From a virus: DNA of 23,758 nt. Within the stretch, counting starts at the first letter, position 1. Every line of letters begins with the position of its first letter. Location of the stretch: IMG/VR virus record IMGVR_UViG_3300028610_001178, positions 1-23,758 of that record; one strand, 5' to 3'. The position numbers were made by a program, and so were the translations under genes. The notes beneath the pieces were generated by a model. That model worked only from the letters and a program-made list of their open reading frames with translations, searched no databases and was not told the DNA's origin. This document shows positions 1-6,663 of this stretch, piece after piece.

Positions 1-672
1 CCAGGTAAAACGGTCGCCCGTGTCGCGCTCGAATCGGGTCTCGTCCAGGACGACAAACAATAGCCGGCGGATCGCTTCCTTTCGTTTACTGTCGTCGGTT
101 TGTTTCGGGTCGGCGGTCTGAGTCAGGTCGTCCCAATTGATTAACTGGCTCGCCGGATACTGGACTATTACCGGCAAGTCTCTCGACGGATCGACGTCGA
201 CCAGGAGCCCGAGGCGGCCGTATAAAAGCTGATTCATGTGGATTTGAACGAGGAGATCATTCAGCGATTCGGCTTTCGGTGTCGCGATCTCGCGCATATC
301 CTCGAGCGCCTCGGGGAGCTCGATATTCGCCGGCTCCCGGTCGAGGATGCCGGCCAGGGCTCGGACGGTTTCCTTTACCAGGTCAGGGAAAAAGGCGCGG
401 GTCAAATAGGAGTCGTATAAAAGGGCGCCCTCGTCGGTCGCATTTTCCAGGCCGAGGGCTCTCATTCCCGAGGTCGGCGGCAAGTAGATATTTTTTCGGC
501 TTTTGATGTGGCGCTGGCCCTCGTTCGCGTCGAACATCAAAGTCCAGTCGGGTCGCCTGGCCAGAAAGTCGGGGTGTGGATTTGAGACGGCGGAGCCGCC
601 GGCGGTCGCCACGGCCGGCGCTGAGATTCCGGCCTGGAAAGGCGCGGTTTGATTTGTGGCAAGTGTAGACAT
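1..672 (-). CDS. Portal protein, DUF4055 type (C-terminal part outside window)
   Basis: The portal forms the dodecameric ring at the capsid vertex through which terminase pumps DNA and to which the tail joins. The first 224 residues are present and the frame is open at base 1, so the 3' part is missing. After a low-complexity N-terminus (about residues 1-33) comes a segment typical of DUF4055 portals: PDFLARRPDWTLMFDANEGQ (about 34-53), then KNIYLPPTSGM, then a helical stretch ending in YGRLGLLVDVDPSRD (roughly 155-170). The start is ATG at 672, with AGGAG at 685-681. It follows the large terminase by 55 bases, the usual terminase-portal order, and a GUGAG-loop hairpin lies in that gap. The family assignment comes from remembered sequence pattern, not a search. 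Confidence 0.85.
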   Translation of the reverse strand, partial: MSTLATNQTAPFQAGISAPAVATAGGSAVSNPHPDFLARRPDWTLMFDANEGQRHIKSRKNIYLPPTSGMRALGLENATDEGALLYDSYLTRAFFPDLVKETVRALAGILDREPANIELPEALEDMREIATPKAESLNDLLVQIHMNQLLYGRLGLLVDVDPSRDLPVIVQYPASQLINWDDLTQTADPKQTDDSKRKEAIRRLLFVVLDETRFERDTGDRFTW

Positions 673-699
673 TGAGCGGGCTCCTGTTAATTAAAACCG

Positions 700-714
700 A
701 GCGCCTCACACGCT
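700..714 (-). promoter_or_regulatory. GUGAG-loop hairpin before the portal gene
   Basis: On the leftward transcript this reads AGCGU-GUGAG-GCGCU: a 5-bp stem closed by a U-G pair with a five-base loop. It lies between the terL stop and the portal Shine-Dalgarno, 14 bases before the AGGAG. It is one of five strict hairpins in the window with the same loop and unrelated stem sequences. The function is unknown. Confidence 0.5.
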
Positions 715-727
715 ACATTTATCCGAC

Positions 728-2275
728 CTAGTGAGCGCCCTTTATCGCGCCCGAAATTGGTCGACCTGGTTGTCTAACCGCCCGATGATATGCGCGAGAG
801 AACGCGTCGACCTGGTCGGCAAATGCGCCACCAGGGAACGCACAAAGCTCGGTTAAAAATTCCGCGTTCCATGCGCCTCGAACTATGTACACGTTACCCG
901 CCTCGGCTTGTGCGGCCGGGGCTTCGGCTCGAGTTGTTTTAGCGCCAGACTCCGGCGAATAATGGACTCGATACCTCGGAAAGTCGGCGGCAATATCGAC
1001 CGCCTGGGACTTTCCGGCTTGTCCTGGGTCTTGGGGAAAATCGATTGTTACGCCTTTTCCGTCAAGCTCCGCGACTTCTCTCATTGTTTTACGTACTACA
1101 CCAGGCGATCCTCGAAAACGATTCACGTCCTCGACGTATATTTTGCGCCCGACATATCGCAAACGCAAGCCGACAGTGTAGGCGGCCGTCGATCCGCCCG
1201 AGGCCGAGGCGTCGGTCGCGGCTAAATCCCAGCCCCGACAAACGGCTCCGCCTTTCGGTGCCGCGTCGACGAAATTGCCGTCAAACCAGGCGCGTTTAAA
1301 CAGTCCGCCCTCTCGAGGGTGTGGTCGCTGTTGGAGCTGGCCGGCCGTGGCATAGCTCCCGATCTCGACCTCGAGGGAGCCCAGGCGCTCCTCGTCAAAT
1401 AGGCCAGGCCATAGGAGCTCGCGCTCGTCGGTTCGGAAATCGCCAGGGAGCTCCCGGCCTGACTTTTTGAGAGTGATCGGGACGGATACGAATGGATGCT
1501 TTTTTTCGTACCTGGACGGGAGGCACAAATGGACGAGGTCGGTCGCGTCGGCAATCATGGCGCCGGCGTAGTCGCGCTCGTGGAGCCGTTGCATCATTAC
1601 GCAAACGCCACCATTCGGAGATCGGACTCGAGTCGGGAGTGCCATCCGAATCCGCTCGACGGTCTGGTCGCGCTGGTAATCGCTCTCGGCCGACTCGACA
1701 TTGTGAGGGTCGTCGAGGATTATAAAGTCGCCGCCCTCGCCCATAATGCCGGACGTCGAGGTCGAGAATCTATACCCGCCTTTGCTATTTTGGAAGCGTG
1801 TTTTTTGATCCTGGTCGCGGCGAATCTGGAGCTTAGTCTCGCGCATTGATCCGACGACATTACCCCATCGTTCTTGATACCAGGGCGAGCGGATCAGCTC
1901 GCGGGTTTTGTCCGCGTCTCGGAGTGCCAGGTCGGCCCGGTAGCTGGTAGCCATAAACCGGAGCCCCGTCCTCGAGGGTTTCGTCCAGGCCCAGGCGTTC
2001 AACAAAACCGAAACCGAAAGGCTTTTCATGTGGCCGGGCGGAATATTTAACAGGAGGCGGGGAATCTCGCCGGCGATAAATGCCTCGAGATACTCGTCCA
2101 TTAGATCGATATGCCGGCCGTCGATAAACGGGACAGGGTCTAAATGTTGCCACGCCTGGCGCGTGAATATCCTTAAATGGTTTTCGCACTCCTCGGCCAG
2201 CCTGGCCTCGAGGGCCGGCATATTCTCGAGCGTGGCGGTTTCAGTCGTGACCGGCTTCGCGGTCGCGGACGGCAT
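728..2275 (-). CDS. terL: Terminase large subunit (ATPase and nuclease)
   Basis: This is the packaging motor: it cuts concatemeric DNA and drives it through the portal by ATP hydrolysis. Visible motifs are Walker A NIPPGHMKS (residues 77-85), Walker B FIILDDP (184-190), a coupling motif VMMQRLHERD (226-235), and an RNase H-like nuclease with Asp350 in RGWDLA, Asp412 and Asp416 in IDFPQDPGQ, and Asp487/Asp490 in ADQVDAF. The length of 515 aa is normal for the family. The ATG at 2275 overlaps terS by 35 bases and has no good Shine-Dalgarno. The in-frame ATG at 2221 (residue 19), 20 bases after the terS stop, is an alternative. No key residue looks lost. Confidence 0.96.
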   Translation of the reverse strand: MPSATAKPVTTETATLENMPALEARLAEECENHLRIFTRQAWQHLDPVPFIDGRHIDLMDEYLEAFIAGEIPRLLLNIPPGHMKSLSVSVLLNAWAWTKPSRTGLRFMATSYRADLALRDADKTRELIRSPWYQERWGNVVGSMRETKLQIRRDQDQKTRFQNSKGGYRFSTSTSGIMGEGGDFIILDDPHNVESAESDYQRDQTVERIRMALPTRVRSPNGGVCVMMQRLHERDYAGAMIADATDLVHLCLPSRYEKKHPFVSVPITLKKSGRELPGDFRTDERELLWPGLFDEERLGSLEVEIGSYATAGQLQQRPHPREGGLFKRAWFDGNFVDAAPKGGAVCRGWDLAATDASASGGSTAAYTVGLRLRYVGRKIYVEDVNRFRGSPGVVRKTMREVAELDGKGVTIDFPQDPGQAGKSQAVDIAADFPRYRVHYSPESGAKTTRAEAPAAQAEAGNVYIVRGAWNAEFLTELCAFPGGAFADQVDAFSRAYHRAVRQPGRPISGAIKGAH

Positions 2276-2750
2276 GGAGTTTACGCTGGAGGATTGTTAA
2301 TTGTTCGATCTCGTCGGGCGTCAGGTTCGCCCAGGTCGGCGCCTCGCCAGGCGGCGGGATCGGCGGGCCGTCGGGAAACTCGATAGCCTTCGTCGGTTTA
2401 TAAGCCGGGTGTCTGGATTTCAGGCAAAGCTCGAGGAGGCGATCCGACTTTGTGTTGATCTTGTAAAACTTCGTTTCGCGATCGTCGCCATTAACCTCGA
2501 CATAAGGGAGCGATTTAGTCTCTCCCTCGCGAGCACGTTTAAACGCCTCGGCCTCGACGTCGTCCATAAACTCGGCGTCGGCGTCGTCCCATAGCAGGGC
2601 GAAATCTGGATCGCGTTCGCGGAGATCATACCAGGAGGATCGGCCGATCCCGCTGGCCCGTGCCGCTTTAGTGACGGCTCCGGTCTCGAGGAGGGCGGCC
2701 AGGAATGTCGCCCGCCGGCGGCTGGTGATCTTTCTTTTTCTGCCCATCAC
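2241..2750 (-). CDS. terS: Terminase small subunit
   Basis: The small terminase recognises the phage packaging site and regulates the large subunit. The N-terminus is basic (GRKRK) and is followed by a helix-turn-helix: RRRATFLAALLETGAVTKAA, then RASGIGRSSWYDLRERDPDF (about residues 12-51). A helical region with DDVEAEAFKRAREG follows, then an acidic C-terminal tail. Position directly before terL supports the call. The start is GTG at 2750 or ATG at 2747, with GAGAGGAAAG just upstream. A short CGCG-TGA-CGCG hairpin lies immediately before that. The 123-base gap to DUF1064 holds no convincing gene and only a poor candidate promoter. Confidence 0.9.
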   Translation of the reverse strand: MMGRKRKITSRRRATFLAALLETGAVTKAARASGIGRSSWYDLRERDPDFALLWDDADAEFMDDVEAEAFKRAREGETKSLPYVEVNGDDRETKFYKINTKSDRLLELCLKSRHPAYKPTKAIEFPDGPPIPPPGEAPTWANLTPDEIEQLTILQRKLHAVRDREAGHD

Positions 2751-2873
2751 GGACTTTCCTCTCGCGTCACGCGGTCGGTTTTATTGTAGGGTTGTAGGGT
2801 CATAGAATAACAAGTCGGCGGGAATAGTACCCGACAAAGTTACAAAACGGCCCTATTCGGTATCGGTTCGGTC
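2751..2873. other. Gap between terS and the DUF1064 gene
   Basis: This is AT-richer than its surroundings. Leftward it holds TTGTTA and TACAAT separated by 19 bases, too far apart for a confident promoter. The inverted repeat CGCG-TGA-CGCG lies next to the terS ribosome binding site. A 17-codon reading frame ending at the terS start has no Shine-Dalgarno and is not annotated. Confidence 0.3.
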
Positions 2874-3230
2874 TCAAATTAGCACGATTTTGACGTGATA
2901 TTGCGATTCGACGACAGCTCGCTTTAACCTCGAGAGCGGCGTATCGATCCCTTTCACGTCCTCGATCACGGTCTCGCCCTCGTGTCGATAACGAAAGTCC
3001 GCCAGGTAAACCGCCCGCCTCCCGTTCGGACAGCGATCGGATCGGTAGAGGACGGGAGCGTCGTCGGTGCCGAGTTTAAATTTCGGCTGGAGCTCGAGCT
3101 CGGTCACAAAGCCGCCGGCCTCGAGGAGCTTTAAATCGCGGTATCGTTTGGCCTCTCGCCTGGACGCGAATCGAATCCCGTCGACGATTTCAGGTTTTGC
3201 TCGATACTTGTTTCGGCGGTAGCCTCTCAC
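2874..3230 (-). CDS. DUF1064-type putative nuclease
   Basis: This 118-aa protein has the DUF1064 layout. The basic N-terminus RGYRRNKYRAKP leads into FASRREAKRYRDL (about residues 21-33), QPKFKL (48-53), the YLADFRY strand with Asp78, and VIEDVKG with Asp91-x-Lys93. The spaced Asp and D-x-K pair, with an upstream Glu (Glu26), resembles a PD-(D/E)XK nuclease core. Small single-domain members occur in phages, often near packaging or replication genes; a role in DNA processing is inferred, not shown. The start is GTG at 3230, with GAGAGGG upstream. It is the first gene after a 98-base gap and precedes the terminase genes. Confidence 0.75.
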   Translation of the reverse strand: MRGYRRNKYRAKPEIVDGIRFASRREAKRYRDLKLLEAGGFVTELELQPKFKLGTDDAPVLYRSDRCPNGRRAVYLADFRYRHEGETVIEDVKGIDTPLSRLKRAVVESQYHVKIVLI

Positions 3231-3328
3231 GGGCGGCCCTCTCTCTGAATGAATCGACTCGCATATCGTAAAGCGCCTGTTTAACGCCCCGACAAACTCG
3301 GGTCAAATGGACGACTTTCGTCGGTGCT
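3231..3328. other. Gap upstream of the DUF1064 gene, with small hairpins
   Basis: No gene is supported here. Leftward it can form CCCGA-GUUUG-UCGGG (3288-3302), a 5-bp stem with a five-base loop but not the GUGAG loop. Just after the 221-aa gene it can form CGAC-GAAA-GUCG, a 4-bp stem with a GNRA loop. Neither is followed by a T-tract, so neither looks like an intrinsic terminator. Confidence 0.35.
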
Positions 3329-3994
3329 TTATTGCGCCGAACATTCACAAGCCGGCACCGATTGAACGGGGACGACCAGGAGCTCGGGGACTGGCTCCGG
3401 ATCGGTTCGCTCGATCGCCTGGATAATCAGGACGTCGAGGATCGGATCGGCCGATTTTTCTGGCGGGAGGATCGTCCGTTTTCTGATCTCGGGCTCGGGC
3501 TCCTGGATTGTTTCACGTGGAACAATTGGCTCCGGCGCCGGCGAGCTGGTCTCGATTAATGTCTCGATTATTGTCGCGGTTTTTGTCTCGACTTTTGTCT
3601 CGACTTTTGTCTCGCTCCTGGTGACGATCGCCGTCCCGATCACCTGGCCAAAAGCGCCGTAATATTGGAACACGCCGGGCGCGATTTCGGTCGGCCCTCG
3701 GTCGCGTTTCGGCCTGGCCATCATGCAAGGATTAACGCCATTGATCGCCGCGCACTCTCCGCCGCCATCGTGCTCGCGGGACGGTTTGCTTTTCCCGTTC
3801 CCGTTCCCGTTCGTCGGGCCTGGCGGATCAGGGTCGTCGTGATCGTCGTCGTGGCCGTGGCCGTTGCCGTGGCCAGGGCCGTCGCTGTGATCGTGGCCGT
3901 GGCCGCCTCGGTTTTTAGCCTCGACGCCGTTTATCACGATCACGATCGACACGATCAGGGCCAGGATTAAAAGCCGATTTTTGCCATTACCCAC
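3329..3994 (-). CDS. Secreted His/Asp/Gly-rich repeat protein, unknown function
   Basis: This predicted 221-aa protein is not recognised as a known family. Residues 8-22 are strongly hydrophobic (LLILALIVSIVIVIN) after a basic start, which reads as a signal peptide or N-terminal anchor, with a possible cut near VEA-KN (26). Residues 31-55 are packed with His, Asp and Gly (GHGHDHSDGPGHGNGHGHDD), a plausible metal-binding stretch. NGNGNGK (62-68), two cysteines (81, 90), ETK-V repeats (128-138) and a Pro/Glu-rich C-terminus with two cysteines near the end follow. The start GTG at 3994 overlaps the preceding 37-aa peptide gene by 28 bases; longer in-frame starts lack a ribosome site. The position among membrane-associated small genes suggests an envelope role. 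Confidence 0.6.
   Translation of the reverse strand: MGNGKNRLLILALIVSIVIVINGVEAKNRGGHGHDHSDGPGHGNGHGHDDDHDDPDPPGPTNGNGNGKSKPSREHDGGGECAAINGVNPCMMARPKRDRGPTEIAPGVFQYYGAFGQVIGTAIVTRSETKVETKVETKTATIIETLIETSSPAPEPIVPRETIQEPEPEIRKRTILPPEKSADPILDVLIIQAIERTDPEPVPELLVVPVQSVPACECSAQ
3581..3614. repeat. Tandem 12-bp repeat inside the His-rich gene
   Basis: TTTTGTCTCGAC is repeated at 3581-3592 and 3593-3604, with a partial third copy at 3605-3614. On the coding strand it encodes the ETK-V repeat of the protein at 3329-3994. Related CCCGTT repeats near 3790-3810 encode NGNGNGK. Confidence 0.85.
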
Positions 3995-4080
3995 GCCTGG
4001 GCTTTTTTGGCGATTTCCGGTTGCGGGAGGTTCCAGCCGATCACAATGCCGGCGACTAATACGGTCGAGTATATCCACAT
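3967..4080 (-). CDS. 37-aa single-span membrane peptide
   Basis: The sequence begins MWIYSTVLVAGIVIGWNLPQ and continues with PEIAKKAQAWVMAKIGF. Residues 2-16 form one short hydrophobic span, followed by a small amphipathic basic tail. The start ATG at 4080 has CCAGGAG nine bases upstream, one of the clearest ribosome sites in the region, which is the main support for so short a gene. The 3' end overlaps the start of the His-rich secreted protein, suggesting coupled translation. A GUGAG-loop hairpin lies upstream at 4110-4124. The function is not recognisable; a lysis accessory or host-membrane effector is possible. Confidence 0.55.
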   Translation of the reverse strand: MWIYSTVLVAGIVIGWNLPQPEIAKKAQAWVMAKIGF

Positions 4081-4109
4081 TTTTCGAGCTCCTGGTTTGG
4101 TTTGAGAGA

Positions 4110-4124
4110 CCGGCCTCACGCCAG
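4110..4124 (-). promoter_or_regulatory. GUGAG-loop hairpin before the 37-aa peptide
   Basis: On the leftward transcript this is CUGGC-GUGAG-GCCGG, a 5-bp stem including one U-G pair. It lies in the 59-base gap between the 82-aa gene and the 37-aa gene, about 16 bases before the AGGAG. Confidence 0.5.
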
Positions 4125-4139
4125 GGTCGTCGGGTTGAT

Positions 4140-4388
4140 TCATGCGCCGATTCCCTCGGCCTCGTGATCGCCTTGCGGGTGATCGGCGGCGACCTCGGAA
4201 ATCCGTTTATAGGCTGCGACCGTGTCGTCGTATCCGCCCTCGTCGACTGGATCGCCCGAGTAAAATTTCGCGACGTTGCGGGTTTCCTCGTATACGATCC
4301 GGTGCTTTTTACCGACGCGCTGGACGCGTAATTTCGGCATTTCATAAAGCGCCGCGCCGTCCTCCTCGTTTTCTTTTTCGTCAGGCAT
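4140..4388 (-). CDS. Hypothetical acidic 82-aa protein
   Basis: This protein is not recognised. It starts MPDEKENEEDG, has a short basic patch (PKLRVQRVGKKHR) and ends acidic (EVAADHPQGDHEAEGIGA). No membrane segment is visible. The start at 4388 was chosen over an in-frame ATG at 4430 because GGAGGG lies seven bases upstream of 4388. The gene overlaps the end of the preceding 59-aa membrane protein by 8 bases, so the two are probably translated together. Nothing in the sequence points to a catalytic role. Confidence 0.7.
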   Translation of the reverse strand: MPDEKENEEDGAALYEMPKLRVQRVGKKHRIVYEETRNVAKFYSGDPVDEGGYDDTVAAYKRISEVAADHPQGDHEAEGIGA

Positions 4389-4560
4389 CACGCCCTCCAA
4401 GTTGTTTATTAATTTCGTCGATTCGCGCAAGCTCCTCGGCCCGCCATTTCGCGCCGAGCTTGCGGAGCCTGATCGCGTTTAAACGTCCTAACAGTAACGA
4501 CGTTGCGACGCCCAGGCCGGCCGCAATATAAAACCAGGGCTCGGCTAAGAATTCAAACAT
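4381..4560 (-). CDS. 59-aa membrane protein with cytoplasmic helix
   Basis: This short gene starts at ATG 4560 and reads MFEFLAEPWFYIAAGLGVAT, then SLLLGRLNAIRLRKLGAKWR, then a helical tail AEELARIDEINKQLGGRDA. Residues 9-25 form one membrane span, followed by a basic stretch expected to stay inside. It lies directly after the spanin pair and overlaps the start of the 82-aa gene. Upstream there is only GCCGGCGCC, so the ribosome site is weak. The topology would suit a small holin, antiholin or membrane regulator, but that is inference from neighbours. Confidence 0.55.
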   Translation of the reverse strand: MFEFLAEPWFYIAAGLGVATSLLLGRLNAIRLRKLGAKWRAEELARIDEINKQLGGRDA

Positions 4561-4600
4561 GGCGCCGGCGATCGTAGCAGATCACACGACGGCCCGCGAT

Positions 4601-4963
4601 CTATTCCGCTGGTTTGATCGTGCCGTTATGGGACTCGATACAATCGACCAGGCTCGAATTAATCCCTCGGAGCTGTTTCATATAGCGACGCATGGCCTGG
4701 AGGTTTTCCGCCAGGGCGGCGTATAGCTCGGACGGAAACCAATAGCCCCAGGTTTCGGTCTCGTCCATTACCAGCGTCGGCGGAGTGTCCTGGAGCTCGA
4801 GGGCGTCGGGCGACTGATCGATCGACGAGCAAACCACGGGGACGGGATTCTCGCGGATCACGACGTCCGGCGGTTTCGGTGAAAAGAGCGAGCAACCAGA
4901 CACGAGGAGCGATACGAACAAGGCGACGCGGATCACTGAGATTCGTCCTCGATCGTTTTCCAT
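4601..4963 (-). CDS. o-spanin, outer-membrane lipoprotein (Rz1-like)
   Basis: o-Spanins are small lipoproteins that join an inner-membrane partner across the periplasm and fuse the membranes at the last step of lysis. The 120-aa product has a basic N-terminus, a hydrophobic signal (VALFVSLL) and the lipobox VSGC, with Cys24 as the lipidated residue. The mature part begins SLFSPKPPD and is proline-rich near its start, as o-spanins usually are. It starts at ATG 4963 inside the 3' end of the i-spanin gene (31-base overlap), the common overlapping spanin arrangement. This pair implies a Gram-negative host. Confidence 0.85.
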   Translation of the reverse strand: MENDRGRISVIRVALFVSLLVSGCSLFSPKPPDVVIRENPVPVVCSSIDQSPDALELQDTPPTLVMDETETWGYWFPSELYAALAENLQAMRRYMKQLRGINSSLVDCIESHNGTIKPAE

Positions 4964-5295
4964 ACCGCCGTCGTGGCCTTTCTGGCCTTTAACTCGAGGA
5001 GACCAGGTTTTGCACTGGTTAATCTCTCGAGGCGTTTGCGATCCTGGAGGACGGCCGTCGACGCGCTCTCGTTTGCGCGGGCCTCGTCGAGCTCCTGGAG
5101 GAGTAGCGCCTGGCGCTCGCGATCTGCGACGAGCGCGGCCTCGAGGCGCTCGACTTGTTTCTCTGATAGGTCGGCCCGTGTCCGCTCGGCCGTGGCGCTG
5201 ATCTCGGCGACGACTCGGGCGTCGATCTGGCCCTTAACAATCCAGCCGCCGGCGGCGATCATAAGGCCGGCGATTATCAGGACTTGGAAATTCAC
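4933..5295 (-). CDS. i-spanin, inner-membrane coiled-coil protein (Rz-like)
   Basis: The protein has an N-terminal membrane anchor (MNFQVLIIAGLMIAAGGWIV, residues 1-20) and a long, highly charged helical domain in the periplasm (about 30-105). That domain has heptad-like sequence such as VERLEAALVADRERQALLLQ. This is the Rz topology. Its job is to pair with the overlapping o-spanin at 4601-4963 and disrupt the outer membrane after the endolysin has cut the wall. The start is GTG at 5295, overlapping the stop of the holin-like gene in a GTGA. Confidence 0.88.
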   Translation of the reverse strand: MNFQVLIIAGLMIAAGGWIVKGQIDARVVAEISATAERTRADLSEKQVERLEAALVADRERQALLLQELDEARANESASTAVLQDRKRLERLTSAKPGLLELKARKATTAVWKTIEDESQ

Positions 5296-5570
5296 GGCGG
5301 CGAGCTCGAGCCGGTTCTAAAATAGTTATTCGTCAGCGAGCCGAGGACGGTCGTTATCACGCCGAGAATAATGGCCGGGAATCCGACGACGGCCAGGGCG
5401 ACGACCTCGCTCTCGAGGCTGGCGAAATCGTAAGCCATAAACCAGCGAACGACGAACTGCCAGGCCCATATCGAAAACACGTAATAGACCAGGATCAGGA
5501 CTCGAGGGATCAGGCGCCAGGCGTCGGCCCGGCTGGCCCAAACTTTCCAGGGATCGAGCTCGTCAGTCAT
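5292..5570 (-). CDS. Holin-like membrane protein, two spans
   Basis: This 92-aa protein has two strong hydrophobic segments: IPRVLILVYYVFSIWAWQFV (about residues 21-40) and VVALAVVGFPAIILGVITTV (about 56-75). The N-terminus is charged and the short tail is polar. The size, topology and place between endolysin and spanin genes suggest a holin, which would release or activate the endolysin. No holin family could be named from sequence alone. It overlaps the upstream gene in ATGA and the downstream i-spanin in GTGA, so the whole lysis set is translationally coupled. Confidence 0.7.
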   Translation of the reverse strand: MTDELDPWKVWASRADAWRLIPRVLILVYYVFSIWAWQFVVRWFMAYDFASLESEVVALAVVGFPAIILGVITTVLGSLTNNYFRTGSSSPP

Positions 5571-6025
5571 GGCGCCGAGAGTATCCTGGTAAACAATAGA
5601 TCGCGCTGGACTTTGAGATCGGCTAGAGCCTTGTCGCGGTCGCGCATCGTTCGCTCGTTCCGAGCTGTCCAGGCCGAGCCGGCGGCGGCTTTGTCCGCCT
5701 CGAGATCGATCAGGTCGTCCTCGAGGTCGCGAATCCGTAAGTCCAGGACGACCAGCGTCAGGCCGTCGACCGAGCTCGAGGTCGCTTGCACGGTTTTTGT
5801 GTTCGCCTGGACGGTGTGCTGGATCGCCTCGAATTGTTGGACGACGGTCTCCTGGACGGCCTTCACGTCGGCGTCGGTCGCGTATTTGAGATCGATAACG
5901 GTATCACCAGCCGACCAAACGGCCGCGCCGAATCCGCCAAACACGACCGCGATAATCCCGATAATCGCCGACCATTGTTTTCCGGCGCTTTGATCGGTAA
6001 ATTTTTTATGATTGCTTTCACTCAT
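5567..6025 (-). CDS. Membrane-anchored coiled-coil protein in the lysis cassette
   Basis: This 152-aa protein has one hydrophobic span (about residues 18-38, WSAIIGIIAVVFGGFGAAVW). A long helical, heptad-like region follows (about 50-145), with VKAVQETVVQQFEAIQHTVQ and LRIRDLEDDLIDLEADKAAA. It sits between the endolysin and the holin-like gene and shares ATGA overlaps with both. The family was not recognised. Lysis-cassette proteins of this build may act as a holin partner, antiholin or extra spanin-like factor; the data do not choose between these. Confidence 0.7.
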   Translation of the reverse strand: MSESNHKKFTDQSAGKQWSAIIGIIAVVFGGFGAAVWSAGDTVIDLKYATDADVKAVQETVVQQFEAIQHTVQANTKTVQATSSSVDGLTLVVLDLRIRDLEDDLIDLEADKAAAGSAWTARNERTMRDRDKALADLKVQRDLLFTRILSAP

Positions 6026-6504
6026 GCCGCGATAGTCCTCGGCCGGCGGGCCGCGTTAGTGCGTTGAACGTGTCCGAGATCGGCGAGCGTTTGATCCTCG
6101 GTTGATCCGTCCCGATCGAAATCTCCGCCCCAGGTCAGCTCGACGCCCTCGAGCTCGGCGGCCGCCAGGATGATCCCCGCGAGTAAACAGAACAATTTAT
6201 TATCCGACCAGGGGATTCCCTTTTTCCCACTCCGGAGCGTGATATAAGGCGCAAAATCGACCGCGTCCGAGAATGGATCGCCCTGGTCGTCGGTCGCGTT
6301 ATGGTATGACATTGGCCAGCGGGCATTAGTGAAACGAGCGTCGATCGAGTTTTGCTCGGCCTTGTTCCGGAATCCCCAAACGATCGTTATATCGATCGCG
6401 CTCGGCGTTAGCCTGAGAGCGCGTTTAAACACTCTCTCGAGGTCAGGGTGACAGGATTCGAGCTTGGCCTGGCTGGCCGCGCCGTATTGATGAAAGTCCG
6501 CCAT
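6022..6504 (-). CDS. Endolysin, M15-type zinc peptidase
   Basis: The enzyme should cut peptidoglycan peptide cross-links or stem peptides at the end of infection. Zinc ligands of the M15 (VanY/L-Ala-D-Glu peptidase) fold are visible: His68 in PMSYHN, Asp83 in DAVDFAPY and His145 in DLGHVQ. WGFRNKAEQN (43-52) is the usual segment ahead of the first ligand, and TWGGDFD (124-130) is also typical. There is no signal peptide, so export depends on the holin. The start ATG at 6504 was chosen because AGGAG lies eight bases upstream. A longer in-frame TTG start at 6567 lacks a ribosome site and would run through the hairpin at 6530-6546. Confidence 0.9.
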   Translation of the reverse strand: MADFHQYGAASQAKLESCHPDLERVFKRALRLTPSAIDITIVWGFRNKAEQNSIDARFTNARWPMSYHNATDDQGDPFSDAVDFAPYITLRSGKKGIPWSDNKLFCLLAGIILAAAELEGVELTWGGDFDRDGSTEDQTLADLGHVQRTNAARRPRTIAA

Positions 6505-6529
6505 GTGAGAGGCTCCTGGTCGTGTGACG

Positions 6530-6546
6530 CGAATCCTCACGACTCG
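6530..6546 (-). promoter_or_regulatory. GUGAG-loop hairpin before the endolysin
   Basis: On the leftward transcript this is CGAGUC-GUGAG-GAUUCG, a 6-bp stem with one G-U pair. It sits between the terminator at 6576-6615 and the endolysin ribosome site, so it would lie near the 5' end of the lysis transcript. No promoter with good -35 and -10 boxes was found beside it. Confidence 0.5.
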
Positions 6547-6575
6547 GCTGTCCGGCATTTTAAACAATGCGAGGG

Positions 6576-6615
6576 AAAAAGAAAAGGCGCCCGAGTCACT
6601 TGGAGCTCGAGCGCC
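6576..6615 (-). terminator. Intrinsic terminator between early and lysis genes
   Basis: Leftward, a 10-bp stem GGCGCTCGAG / CTCGGGCGCC (one T-G pair, ten-base loop) occupies 6615-6586. It is followed directly by TTTTCTTTTT (6585-6576). It would end transcripts from the operon at 6664-9629 before the endolysin gene. Confidence 0.88.
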
Positions 6616-6663
6616 CTGGTTTGAGACGAGGCGCTGGTCGGGTGAACCGGTTAGCTTGCCCGA

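Noticed and set aside
383-709. A 108-codon minus-strand frame near the left end
   Set aside because: It is out of frame with the portal reading frame (1-672), which has a good ribosome site and portal-like sequence, and its product is Arg/Pro-rich without domains.
3231-3300. A 24-codon frame from an ATG near 3264, overlapping the DUF1064 start
   Set aside because: No ribosome site, and it overlaps a well-supported gene in another frame.
4375-4395. A hairpin GGGC-GUGAU-GCCU at the start of the 82-aa gene as a seventh member of the GUGAG set
   Set aside because: The loop differs in its last base and contains the start codon itself, so the match can arise from the coding sequence. It is not counted.
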